Shown in pieces: positions 43,116 through 51,475 of a stretch of 56,221 bases of DNA; the stretch's first letter is position 1; the number at the start of each line of letters is the position of its first letter. Made by a program: the position numbers and the translations under genes. The notes under the pieces were generated by a model that was not told where the DNA came from, searched no databases, and worked only from the letters and a program-made list of their open reading frames with translations. Origin of the DNA: Oceanospirillaceae bacterium (GTDB lineage Bacteria; Pseudomonadota; Gammaproteobacteria; Pseudomonadales; Oceanobacteraceae); contig PAJK01000073.1 in NCBI GenBank assembly GCA_002706025.1, positions 50,973-107,193 on the forward strand, in the 5' to 3' direction.

Positions 43116-44039
43116 ATGCCAAAACTGAACTCACTGGACCCGATCACTGAACGCTTCCGCAGCCAGAAACCGCTGCGTGCGTCGTCGCTGGTTATTACTG
43201 TTTACGGTGATTCCATTGAGCCTCATGGCGGTACCGTGTGGCTGGGAGCTCTGATCAAACTGCTGGAGCCCATGGGCATTAATGAACGCCTGATGCGCAC
43301 CACCATTTTCCGTCTGACGCAGGATGGCTGGCTGATGAGCGACCGTATTGGCCGCCGCAGTTATTACAGCCTGACTGGCCCTGGCCGGCGTAAATTCGAG
43401 CAGGCTTTCCGTCGCGTTTACAGCGATCACGATCAGTCCTGGGACGGCAGCTGGTGTCTTATTATTACCCACCAGCTGGATGCAGATCAGCGCAAACAGC
43501 TGCTGGATGATCTCGGCTGGCAGGGCTTTGCCACGCTGTCAGGCCAGGTGTTTGGCAGCCCCAACTACAATCTGTCGCAGGTGCACAGCATCGTCGCGGC
43601 TGCCGGACTGGAAGATAACGTTGTGGTGTTTGAAACCCGGCCACAGCAGGAACTGGCCGGTCGTCCGGTGCGCCTGCTGGTAAAAGAATGCTGGGATCTG
43701 CACGGGCTTGCTCAGCAGTATCAGGAATTTCTGACCCTGTTCCGCCCGCTGTGGAAGGAAATCAGCGAGCAGACCAGCCTGCGTCCGGAAGAGTGTTTTA
43801 TTGCCCGCACCCTGTTAATTCACGAATTCCGTAAACTGGTATTGCGCGATCCATTACTGCCGGATGAGTTATTACCGGGCGATTGGGAAGGCCGCGCTGC
43901 CCGTCAGTTATGCCGTAACATTTATCGCACCCTGACACCGGGTGCCGAGCAATGGCTGGAAGAATCACTGGAAACCGCTGAAGGTCCGTTACCGGTTGCC
44001 GCCAACGGTTTTTATCAGCGCTTCGGCGGTTTGAAATAA
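43116..44039 (+). CDS. paaX: Phenylacetyl-CoA-responsive transcriptional repressor
   Basis: 307 residues, the usual PaaX size. The N-terminal winged helix includes SSLVITVYGDSIEPHGGTVW, LGALIKLLEPMGINERLMRT and TIFRLTQDGWLMSDRIGRRS. The central and C-terminal PaaX domains follow, with SWDGSWCLIITHQLDADQRK and the ending NGFYQRFGG. It represses paa operons and is released by phenylacetyl-CoA. Its likely targets are the GATACAAAA motifs in the two paa control regions (inference). Convergent with the ABC permease gene at 44095. Confidence 0.96.
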   Translation: MPKLNSLDPITERFRSQKPLRASSLVITVYGDSIEPHGGTVWLGALIKLLEPMGINERLMRTTIFRLTQDGWLMSDRIGRRSYYSLTGPGRRKFEQAFRRVYSDHDQSWDGSWCLIITHQLDADQRKQLLDDLGWQGFATLSGQVFGSPNYNLSQVHSIVAAAGLEDNVVVFETRPQQELAGRPVRLLVKECWDLHGLAQQYQEFLTLFRPLWKEISEQTSLRPEECFIARTLLIHEFRKLVLRDPLLPDELLPGDWEGRAARQLCRNIYRTLTPGAEQWLEESLETAEGPLPVAANGFYQRFGGLK

Positions 44040-44094
44040 CAGCTGTCTGAAATAAAAGGCGATATGAAAACAGTCGCCAGGAACAACAGCTCCG

Positions 44095-45678
44095 TCAGCC
44101 TAACCCACCGGCGTTTTCGGCACCGCTGTACCGGCGCAGCCGGCGTGACACAGCGTCCACCAGAATATTCAGTACTGCGGTAACCAGTATCAGAAAGAAG
44201 GCTTTGTCGTAACGGATTTCCTCAAACGCCGAGTCGATAAAGAAACCCAACGTGGCGATCCCCAGAATTCCCATAATGGCGCTCTCACGCAGAATCACTT
44301 CCCAGCGATAAAACAGGAAGGCAAGAAAGCCCGGATACAGACGCGGTGTCTGCTGATAGAGGTAGCGGTTAAAACCCGTTGGATCATCAATGCGCTGGGG
44401 CTGTTTTTCACTGTGCCCGGCAAGCAGAAAACCAATCAGACCACCGTTGTGAATCGCCAGTGCTAACACCGCCGGTAAACCGGAAGGACCAAACACCAGC
44501 AGCAGCACAAAGGCAAAAATCATCTCCGGGGTGGAGCGCATCACCAGTAATAATAAGCGCCCCGGCAAGCGCCCACGGTTAACCAGTGCACGACTGCCCA
44601 GCGGATAAACCAACAGGGCAATAACACCGGTCAGTACCAACGCCAGCTGACTCAGCATTAAGGTATCCAGTAACGCCGGCCAGGCTTCCTGAGTAAATAC
44701 TTTGCTGTACCACATCATGGCACTGGTGAGATCGCCCTGCTGCAATGAGTACGGCCAGATGTCCTGCGAAATAAAACGCCAGAACAGACCGTCCGGAGTA
44801 TCCGGTAACTGCGGCAACAGGAGCACTGCAATAATCGCGTACAGCGGAATCAGCAGAGGTTTAAGCCAGAAACGAATGGTGGCGATCAGCAGAAAAAACA
44901 GCCACAACAGCGCGGCTGCATTGCTGTAATCCCCCTGCTTGAAGGCAGTCTCCAGATGAAATCCCAGCGTCGGTAAACCGATAAAACCCAGAATGGCACT
45001 GGAGCGCAGAGCACATTCAAACCGGTAGCGCACATAGTGCGACATTTCGGCAAAGGCCTGGGGAATTAAGGTATAGGCATAGCGGCTGATTAAATCGCTG
45101 CCCGGCGACAAGGTAGCCTGTGGCAAACGACTCTGGCGGGCAAAAATTTCCGCAAAGACTTTGGCAAACACTCCGGTATAGGGAATTAAAATGGCCAGCA
45201 ATCCTGTCGTCGCACTGAGACCATAAAGCTGCATAAACAGCAGCCCCCAGAAAATCTCATGCACCGAACGCACGGCCGCGGCCAGCCAGCGGATAATCCG
45301 CCACTGCCATTTCAGCGCCAGTAACAGGCCCAGCGGAACAGCAAACAATACCGCTAATAATGCGAAAGCAACGGTCTGACCGAGGGCATAAAACAGGCTC
45401 AGCGGATCATCCCACCACGGAGTAATAAAGCCCCAGCCGATACGACCCAGTTCCTGCCACGGATCCGACGGATAAACCTGAATATCGGCAAACGGCAGAC
45501 AAGCTAAGGCCGAGAAAAGCAGCAGTAACGACAGCCAGCCGAGACTGCGTCCGGTGGATAAGCCTCTGCCCGCAGCAGTAAAGAGGGAGCCACTTTGCTT
45601 CGCTGGCGCAGCTCCCTCAACAGAACTCCCGTCCGCGGCAAAGTCCTCTGGCCGGTTATTGGGCCGGTTATTGGACAT
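44095..45678 (-). CDS. ABC transporter fused permease (PhnE-like, duplicated), putative selenium oxyanion uptake
   Basis: 527 residues from ATG at 45678, overlapping the ATPase gene by 11 nt. Two complete BindingProtein-dependent permease domains in tandem. The first has its EAA-type loop in ECALRSSAILGFIGLPTLGF, the second in EVILRESAIMGILGIATLGF. PhnE-type single permeases are about half this size, so this is an internal duplication/fusion that would replace a homodimer. About 11-12 TM helices. Third transporter gene of the selD-selU operon. A phosphonate or phosphite role is the alternative; context favours selenium. Confidence 0.85.
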   Translation of the reverse strand: MSNNRPNNRPEDFAADGSSVEGAAPAKQSGSLFTAAGRGLSTGRSLGWLSLLLLFSALACLPFADIQVYPSDPWQELGRIGWGFITPWWDDPLSLFYALGQTVAFALLAVLFAVPLGLLLALKWQWRIIRWLAAAVRSVHEIFWGLLFMQLYGLSATTGLLAILIPYTGVFAKVFAEIFARQSRLPQATLSPGSDLISRYAYTLIPQAFAEMSHYVRYRFECALRSSAILGFIGLPTLGFHLETAFKQGDYSNAAALLWLFFLLIATIRFWLKPLLIPLYAIIAVLLLPQLPDTPDGLFWRFISQDIWPYSLQQGDLTSAMMWYSKVFTQEAWPALLDTLMLSQLALVLTGVIALLVYPLGSRALVNRGRLPGRLLLLVMRSTPEMIFAFVLLLVFGPSGLPAVLALAIHNGGLIGFLLAGHSEKQPQRIDDPTGFNRYLYQQTPRLYPGFLAFLFYRWEVILRESAIMGILGIATLGFFIDSAFEEIRYDKAFFLILVTAVLNILVDAVSRRLRRYSGAENAGGLG

Positions 45679-46339
45679 ACAGTCTGTCCAGCTGGTGCGC
45701 AGACAGCTCAACCACCGGACCGTCGTAGCTGATATGGCCGCCTTTTAAGGCAATGATGCGATCAAAATAATCCAGTGCCAGCCGGCGGTTATGCAGACTG
45801 ACGACCAGGGTATCGTGCTCGCTGATCAGATATTTCAGAATATGCCGGGCCTGTTCCGGGTCCAGCGCCGAGACAGGCTCATCACCGAAAAAGACGCTTT
45901 TTTTACGATACAGAGCACGGCCAATGGCTACCCGCTGACGCTGTCCGCCGGACAGTTTATCCATCGAGTGCCAGAGTTTATCGCCAATGCCCAGCGTTTC
46001 TGCCAGATGCTGAATTTCTTCTTTATCGGCTTTACGCGCTTTAATCAGATTGGTGAGGTTATAAAACGCTGAATGACGCTCCAGCCCACCCATATAAATA
46101 TTCTGATACACCGAAAGAATATCCACCAGGCCATTATCCTGTGGACACAGAGCAATCTGTGAAGCCTGCTGCTGATACAGCCATTCCAGCAGGCTGGATT
46201 TACCGGCACCGGATGGTCCGATCAGTGCGACCTTTTCGCCCGGCTGAATGGTCAGGCGGATGTCATGCAGGACGTGGTGGCGGCCTTTTTTAAAAGACCG
46301 CCCATCCAGATGAAACAGAGGTGTTGCCAGACTATTCAT
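45668..46339 (-). CDS. ABC transporter ATPase (PhnC-like), putative selenium oxyanion uptake
   Basis: 223 residues. Walker A ALIGPSGAGKSSLLEWLYQ, Q-loop ALCPQDNGLVD, signature MDKLSGGQRQRVAIGRALYR, Walker B SVFFGDEPVSALDP and the switch His in LVVSLHNRRLAL are all present. The Walker B reads FFGDEP, where GDE is unusual compared with LADEP. Energises the duplicated permease encoded next; 12 nt after the binding-protein gene. Confidence 0.9.
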   Translation of the reverse strand: MNSLATPLFHLDGRSFKKGRHHVLHDIRLTIQPGEKVALIGPSGAGKSSLLEWLYQQQASQIALCPQDNGLVDILSVYQNIYMGGLERHSAFYNLTNLIKARKADKEEIQHLAETLGIGDKLWHSMDKLSGGQRQRVAIGRALYRKKSVFFGDEPVSALDPEQARHILKYLISEHDTLVVSLHNRRLALDYFDRIIALKGGHISYDGPVVELSAHQLDRLYVQ

Positions 46340-46351
46340 CAGCTGGCGCGA

Positions 46352-47212
46352 TTAATCGATCAGACCAATGGCTTTGGCGGTATCTTCAATCGCCTGATAA
46401 TCCGCATTGGTGGCCGGTACAAAGGATTCGCGCGGGAAGCTGGCCAGCAGATCTTTGTCTTTCATGTTCAGCAGAGCCTGACGGACTTTATCTTTAAAGC
46501 CTTCACCGAAGCGGCTGTTTACGTCACCACGGATGGTCCACTGATAATCGGTGTAAGTCGGGGTTTCCCAGATAACAGATACTTTTGCCGGATCAATGTT
46601 GCCCGCCGCCAGTTCGTTTTCCCATACGGTGTAATTCACCGCACCGACCTGATACGCGCCGCTCTGTACCTGGGCAATGGTACGGCTGTGATCGCCGGAG
46701 AAACCAACACGCTCAAACACATCTTCCGGTGCCGCTTTAAAGGCTTCACGCAGATAGAATTCCGGCATCAGACGACCTGAGGTAGAACCTTTGGAACCGA
46801 AGGTAAAGGTTTTGCCTTTCAGTGCATCGGTCAGATTCTCAGCTGCGGTTAAACCTGTGCTGCTGTTGGCAATAAAATAACTTTTGAAGAACTGATCTTC
46901 GTAACCCTGAGCGATGGCTTCCGAACCTGGTACCAGACGACGGGCCTGCACACCGGACAGTCCGCCGAACCAGGCCAGCTGCACCTGATTATTACGGAAC
47001 GCGGTAATGGCTGCGGCGTAAGATTTCACCGGAATGTATTTCACGTCCACATCCAGTTGTTCGCTGAGGTAATCGGCGACTTTATTAAAACGCTGTTGCA
47101 GACGGGATTCGTCTTCATCCGGAATGGCGGTAAAGACAAAAGTTTCTGCCTGAGCAGACAGAGCAGCTCCGGCAAACAGCAGGGTAGAGAACAGTTTTTT
47201 AAACAAACTCAT
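46352..47212 (-). CDS. PhnD-like periplasmic binding protein, putative selenate/selenite ABC transporter
   Basis: 286 residues. Signal peptide MSLFKKLFSTLLFAGAALSA then QAETFVFTAIPDEDESRLQQ. PhnD-family features: VKYIPVKSYAAAITAFRNNQ, QLAWFGGLSGVQAR, KGKTFTFGSKGSTSGRLMPE (oxyanion-binding Ser/Thr loop) and VGAVNYTVWENEL. It belongs to the phosphate/phosphite/phosphonate binding clan; a subgroup encoded beside selD and selU is recognised as a putative selenate binding protein, and this gene has exactly that context (51 nt after selU). Ligand not proven. Confidence 0.85.
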   Translation of the reverse strand: MSLFKKLFSTLLFAGAALSAQAETFVFTAIPDEDESRLQQRFNKVADYLSEQLDVDVKYIPVKSYAAAITAFRNNQVQLAWFGGLSGVQARRLVPGSEAIAQGYEDQFFKSYFIANSSTGLTAAENLTDALKGKTFTFGSKGSTSGRLMPEFYLREAFKAAPEDVFERVGFSGDHSRTIAQVQSGAYQVGAVNYTVWENELAAGNIDPAKVSVIWETPTYTDYQWTIRGDVNSRFGEGFKDKVRQALLNMKDKDLLASFPRESFVPATNADYQAIEDTAKAIGLID

Positions 47213-47263
47213 AAATCAGCCTTTAGGTGTATGTGAAGGTTGGTTTGATTGTTAACCAGAACG

Positions 47264-48361
47264 TTAAGCTAAATATTCGGTGATTTCCGCTGCGGTGCCG
47301 CGGAACTCTACCGGGCCTTTTTTCAGCGTCATCTGATAATCGTACATAGGGTCGTAATAGTCGCTGAGCAGAATGCTGATCCATTCGCGGTGCAGACTGT
47401 TATCCCCCGCCTGATGCTCGCGCAATGCCTGCTGCAATAAATCGCTGAGCTGCTGGTAGCGCACACCACCAAGGCGTTTGCGGATTTTATACATGGATTG
47501 TGTCAGGTCATCGGCAAAAGCCTGAAAGCCAGCTTCATCTCCAGCCACGCGCTGCCATTCTTCCAGCTTGTGCAGAATATAATTGCGGAAGCTATGCTCA
47601 ATCCGTTCTTCCAGCGTACTCTGCACCACAATTAACGGTGACTCTGCCATTTTTTTACGCAGATTCTCCGGAATCGCGCAGCGGCCTATCAGCATGCTTT
47701 CATCTTCCAGCAGAATGGTTTTTTCCGCTGCCGCATGGTTCTGACGGAACAGAGCAATGGCCAGTTTATTTTCAAAATCAATCTGCGATGGCTGACCATC
47801 CGGGCGCTTGCCAAAGGTACTGCCGAGATGATTGGCAATGCCTTCCAGATCAATGCTGTTATCCACACGGTTCAGCAGATCGGTTTTGGCACAGCCGGTA
47901 TTGCCGGCCAGTATGCGGAAATGGCTGTCCTCAACGATGCGTTCCTGAGCATCGATCAGAAAACGGCGCAGAGCTTTGTAGCCGCCTTTAATACGTGGGT
48001 AGTTCACCCCGGCATCACGCATCCACTGTTGTACTGTCTGACTGCGCAGACCACCGCGCCAGCAGAACAGATAGCCATCCGGATGAGCACGGGCAAAATC
48101 CAGCCACTGCTGCAGACGCTCTTCTTTAATTTTTCCGCTGACCAGCTGATGACCGAGTTTAATCGCCGCATCCTGACCATCGCGCTTATAGCAGGTACCG
48201 ACTTTGGCCCGCTCCTGATCGGTCATTAACGGCAGGCTGGCGGTAAACGGAAATGAGCCCTTTTTATATTCCAGCGGTGCGCGGGTATCGAACATGGGCG
48301 TATCGCGCAGAAAGATTTCCGCGAAATTATCCACAACCTGGCTGTCGCCGGTAGCGCTCAT
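47264..48361 (-). CDS. selU: tRNA 2-selenouridine synthase
   Basis: 365 residues (SelU/MnmH/YbbB). The N-terminal rhodanese domain has its active-site Cys in [19 protein letters not shown]. The C-terminal P-loop domain has [20 protein letters not shown] and the family motif [20 protein letters not shown] with [15 protein letters not shown]. It geranylates and then selenates 2-thiouridine at the wobble position of tRNAs for Lys, Glu and Gln using selenophosphate. The P-loop reads GNTGCAKT, where the residue before Lys is Ala instead of Gly. The start overlaps the selD stop by 4 nt (ATGA). Confidence 0.95.
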   Translation of the reverse strand: MSATGDSQVVDNFAEIFLRDTPMFDTRAPLEYKKGSFPFTASLPLMTDQERAKVGTCYKRDGQDAAIKLGHQLVSGKIKEERLQQWLDFARAHPDGYLFCWRGGLRSQTVQQWMRDAGVNYPRIKGGYKALRRFLIDAQERIVEDSHFRILAGNTGCAKTDLLNRVDNSIDLEGIANHLGSTFGKRPDGQPSQIDFENKLAIALFRQNHAAAEKTILLEDESMLIGRCAIPENLRKKMAESPLIVVQSTLEERIEHSFRNYILHKLEEWQRVAGDEAGFQAFADDLTQSMYKIRKRLGGVRYQQLSDLLQQALREHQAGDNSLHREWISILLSDYYDPMYDYQMTLKKGPVEFRGTAAEITEYLA

Positions 48362-49419
48362 GCCTGACCTCCGTTGATGACTTCTACCCGGAAACCGGCT
48401 TTTTCATCCACCAGCTCACCGATACTCTGTGCATGCACTCCGGCGTTAGTCAGAATCACTTCCAGCGCAGCGGCCTTGTCCGGCTGCACAGCAATCAACA
48501 GCCCGCCACTGGTCTGGGGGTCACAGAACAGGGCTTTCTGTTCAGCCGTTAACGGCGCCAGTTTTTCCCCGTAGGATTCAAAATTGCGCGTGGTTCCGCC
48601 GGGCAGACAACCCATGGCGATATAGTCTTTTACCGGTGGCAACAGAGGTACGGCGTCTTCATAAATCAGCGCATTCACCCCGCTGCCCTCACAGACTTCC
48701 AGCAGGTGCCCCATCAGACCAAAACCGGTAACGTCGGTAATGGCCTCAACGCCTTCAAGCTGCGATACCTCTGCACCCACTTTATTCATGATGCACATAA
48801 CGTCGCGGGCAAGAAATTCGTCTTCTGCGCGCAGTTTTTTCTGCTTCTGTGCGGTAGTCAGAATGCCGACACCCAATGGCTTGGTCAGATACAGTTTGCA
48901 GCCGGCGGTAGCAGTATTGTTCTGCTTGAGTTTGTCTTTCGCCACCAGTCCGGTCACCGCCAGACCAAAAATCGGCTCCGGCGAATCGATGCTGTGACCA
49001 CCGGCCAGCAGAATACCGGCATCGGCACAGGCCTGACGGCCGCCGTCCACCACCTGCTGCGCGACTTCTGGCGGCAACACATTGACCGGCCAGCCGAGAA
49101 TAGCGATAGCCATCAATGGCTTACCGCCCATGGCGTAAATATCGCTGATGGCATTGGTGGCGGCGATACGCCCAAAATCAAACGGATCATCGGCAATCGG
49201 CATAAAGAAGTCTGTGGTGCTGAGAATGACCTGACCATTACCCAGATCGTAAGCCGCTGCATCATCCTTGCTACTGTTGCCCACCAGCAGACTGGCATCC
49301 GCCGGAATCTGCAGTGACGAGGCGAGAATGGTATCCAGCACCTTAGGGGAAATTTTGCAGCCACAGCCAGCGCCGTGGCTGTATTCAGTAAGACGGACAG
49401 GAGATGTAGGTTGCGACAC
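48358..49419 (-). CDS. selD: Selenophosphate synthetase
   Basis: 353 residues. Makes selenophosphate from selenide and ATP. The N-terminal catalytic region [20 protein letters not shown] has Cys19 at the position that is Sec in some species, so this is the Cys form. ATP/Mg-binding segments: [74 protein letters not shown] and [12 protein letters not shown]. First gene of the selD-selU-ABC operon; coupled to selU. No selA/selB or Sec tRNA in the window. Confidence 0.97.
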   Translation of the reverse strand: MSQPTSPVRLTEYSHGAGCGCKISPKVLDTILASSLQIPADASLLVGNSSKDDAAAYDLGNGQVILSTTDFFMPIADDPFDFGRIAATNAISDIYAMGGKPLMAIAILGWPVNVLPPEVAQQVVDGGRQACADAGILLAGGHSIDSPEPIFGLAVTGLVAKDKLKQNNTATAGCKLYLTKPLGVGILTTAQKQKKLRAEDEFLARDVMCIMNKVGAEVSQLEGVEAITDVTGFGLMGHLLEVCEGSGVNALIYEDAVPLLPPVKDYIAMGCLPGGTTRNFESYGEKLAPLTAEQKALFCDPQTSGGLLIAVQPDKAAALEVILTNAGVHAQSIGELVDEKAGFRVEVINGGQA

Positions 49420-49712
49420 GGGAAAGCCCTGCAGACAGATTAAAACAGGGCGAATGATACGGCGCTGACCGTCACTTGGCGAGGCATCAGTGTGTTACCT
49501 GCCACGATCTTTCACTCAGTCAGGCAGGATCATGACCTGAGTCCAGGGTTGTAAACATCCTGCGTACCACAAACGGGCATTTTCCACAGATTATTCCGAC
49601 CGTTGCACTCAGATTCAGCATTTTGCGCCCCGACCGACGCTCACCTGGCACCTTTCCGCAGGCCCGTATTTTGCTGAATCCTTGTTTTGCTGAGGGTATA
49701 AAGGGGCTGAAA
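49420..49712. promoter_or_regulatory. Divergent selD / AraC-regulator intergenic region
   Basis: 293 bp. Mostly unremarkable sequence between two divergent units. No clear terminator, operator or SECIS-like element was identified. The aaagggg RBS of the regulator lies at its right end. The open frame extending the regulator to 49623 shows no homology-like residues. Confidence 0.35.
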
Positions 49713-50678
49713 ATGCTGATCCAGTCTGAAACCTTTCACGAGGTCAATCACCACGCCCGCTCACTGACCTGCTGGCCACAGGAATACGACCAGCTGACGG
49801 CCGGACGTTTTGAAGGCTATCTGCAGGATGTGCACTTTGATTCGGTGCGGCTGTTCCGCGAGCGTATGAACCAGGGCGTCGCCCAGCACACTCATACACC
49901 GGCCGGGCAGATCGCCCTGTTAGTGCCGATTCATCTGGATGGCAGCAAAACCTCGGATCAGGCGCGTAACGTGCTGGCTGACGGCATCACCCTGCTGCCC
50001 TGCGATGAAGATTTCTTTTTTGTCGGCCCACCGGATACCGATTACAGCGTCATTTCCCTGCAACAGGATCAGCTGCACGATCTGCTCAGCGACGAAGATT
50101 ACGACACCCTGCTCAGCGCCCGCCGCAGCCATGGTATTCAGGTAAAACCGGAATGGCTGAGTCAGGTGCGCAGCACACTTATGTCGCTGCTGCAGGAGCT
50201 GAACAGCAATGACGAACAGCTGTCAGAACAACAAACCGCACAAAAAGAAAAAGCCCTGCGTGACCGTCTGGTGCTGATGGCTCTGGATATTTACAGCGGC
50301 TCACTGGACAGTCATCCGCTGCACCGCAGCGCACGGCCATTAGGCAATCAGCACCACTATCTGGTGCGCCGCTGTCATGAATATGCCCTCAGCGATGAAG
50401 GCGCGACCGCCAGCGTACTGGATATCTGTAAGCAACTGGGCATCGCCCGGCGCACGCTGAATTACAGCTTTGCCAAAGTGACCGGCACCTCACCGGCGCA
50501 GTACCTGCGCGCGGTAAAACTGAATGCCGCACGGCGTCAGCTGCTGACCAGTAATCTGCCGGTCACTGCCGTGGCGGCCAATTATGGCTTCTTTCACACT
50601 GGGTATTTTTCTCAGGAATACCGGCGTTTATTTGGCGAAACGCCCACAGCAACCCGCGCCGGACGGGTGAAAGGATAA
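49713..50678 (+). CDS. AraC-family transcriptional regulator (EutR/FeaR-like layout)
   Basis: 321 residues from ATG at 49713 with aaagggg upstream. The N-terminal sensing domain (about 1-180) shows SLTCWPQEYDQLTAGRFEGY and FRERMNQGVAQHTHTPAGQI. The C-terminal double helix-turn-helix is clear: ATASVLDICKQLGIARRTLN, then GTSPAQYLRAVKLNAARRQL and VAANYGFFHTGYFSQEYRRL, followed by FGETP. The PQEYDQL-type start is seen in ethanolamine/aromatic amine regulators, and a copper amine oxidase lies two genes away, so control of amine oxidation is inferred. The last 67 bp overlap the convergent CtaG-like gene. Confidence 0.85.
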   Translation: MLIQSETFHEVNHHARSLTCWPQEYDQLTAGRFEGYLQDVHFDSVRLFRERMNQGVAQHTHTPAGQIALLVPIHLDGSKTSDQARNVLADGITLLPCDEDFFFVGPPDTDYSVISLQQDQLHDLLSDEDYDTLLSARRSHGIQVKPEWLSQVRSTLMSLLQELNSNDEQLSEQQTAQKEKALRDRLVLMALDIYSGSLDSHPLHRSARPLGNQHHYLVRRCHEYALSDEGATASVLDICKQLGIARRTLNYSFAKVTGTSPAQYLRAVKLNAARRQLLTSNLPVTAVAANYGFFHTGYFSQEYRRLFGETPTATRAGRVKG

Positions 50679-51427
50679 CTGAGCGGACGGGTAATCAGAC
50701 GCTCACCCAGCCAGTAGATCACCGCCGCAACGATAAAGATAATGCCTGCCAGTTTCTGATCGAGGAAGGCTGGCATAGCCAGCGCCTGCGGCAGCGACTG
50801 CATCATATGCATATGCTGATTCGTATTGTGATAAGCGCTGAACAGATCAGCGGATGAGGTCATCACCAATCCCATCAGCAGCATGGGTGCCACCACACTG
50901 ATTGATACCCAAAAATGCTGACAGCCTGCGCCATCAATACGGTAGGACGATGTTGACGGAACAACCACCAGCAGACACAGACTGATACCACTGAGCGCCA
51001 TCATCCATTTCATCAGCGCATAAAAAACAGCACTGTCCATAAACAGGGTATGAAACGACGGCAGCATCCACAGCCAGGTAAGCAGGCCGAAAATAATCAG
51101 TAAAAACGGCAGACAGGACTGCAGCCGGGGGGCATTAAAAGAAGGCCTGACGGACGCTGGTTCAGATGGCATCAGCGATGCCATCCACACCAGTGGTGCC
51201 AGATGATGAATCATCACACTCTGCCAGCTGTGCAGCCACAGAGAATAACGCGCCATCTGATCCAGCCAGGGTGACATACCGGCGATAAACATCACCGCAG
51301 CCGTGATAAATAGTGGCTGACTGACAATCAGCCGCAGACGCTGACCGAGCAGCCACAACAGAACAACCAATGCGGTGGCCGCCAGTGTGTCTGCCAGATA
51401 CCAGATAATCCCGGCTGAATGCGTCAT
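50612..51427 (-). CDS. CtaG-like (caa3_CtaG) multi-pass membrane protein
   Basis: 271 residues with about seven hydrophobic helices. Features resembling the caa3_CtaG family: SLWLHSWQSVMIHHLAPLVW near residue 65, a long helical middle, and DQKLAGIIFIVAAVIYWLGE near the C-terminus, the position of the family's DQxLAGxIMW motif. His, Met and Asp residues in membrane faces (YHNTNQHMHMM) could bind copper. The family helps copper insertion or assembly of cytochrome oxidase. It is encoded 48 nt downstream of a copper amine oxidase gene, same strand. Overlaps the AraC-type gene tail by 67 bp. Family assignment moderate. Confidence 0.65.
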   Translation of the reverse strand: MTHSAGIIWYLADTLAATALVVLLWLLGQRLRLIVSQPLFITAAVMFIAGMSPWLDQMARYSLWLHSWQSVMIHHLAPLVWMASLMPSEPASVRPSFNAPRLQSCLPFLLIIFGLLTWLWMLPSFHTLFMDSAVFYALMKWMMALSGISLCLLVVVPSTSSYRIDGAGCQHFWVSISVVAPMLLMGLVMTSSADLFSAYHNTNQHMHMMQSLPQALAMPAFLDQKLAGIIFIVAAVIYWLGERLITRPLSYPFTRPARVAVGVSPNKRRYS

Positions 51428-51475
51428 ATCACTCTCTCCTGACTGAACTACTGCTTACTGCAAGCCTGCCACCGA

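Noticed and set aside
44095-47212. Phosphonate uptake system
   Set aside because: No phn lyase or phosphonatase genes nearby; operon with selD and selU makes a selenium role more likely, though ligand is unproven.
48358-49419. SelD as a selenoprotein with an in-frame TGA
   Set aside because: The active-site position is encoded as Cys and the frame has no internal stop.
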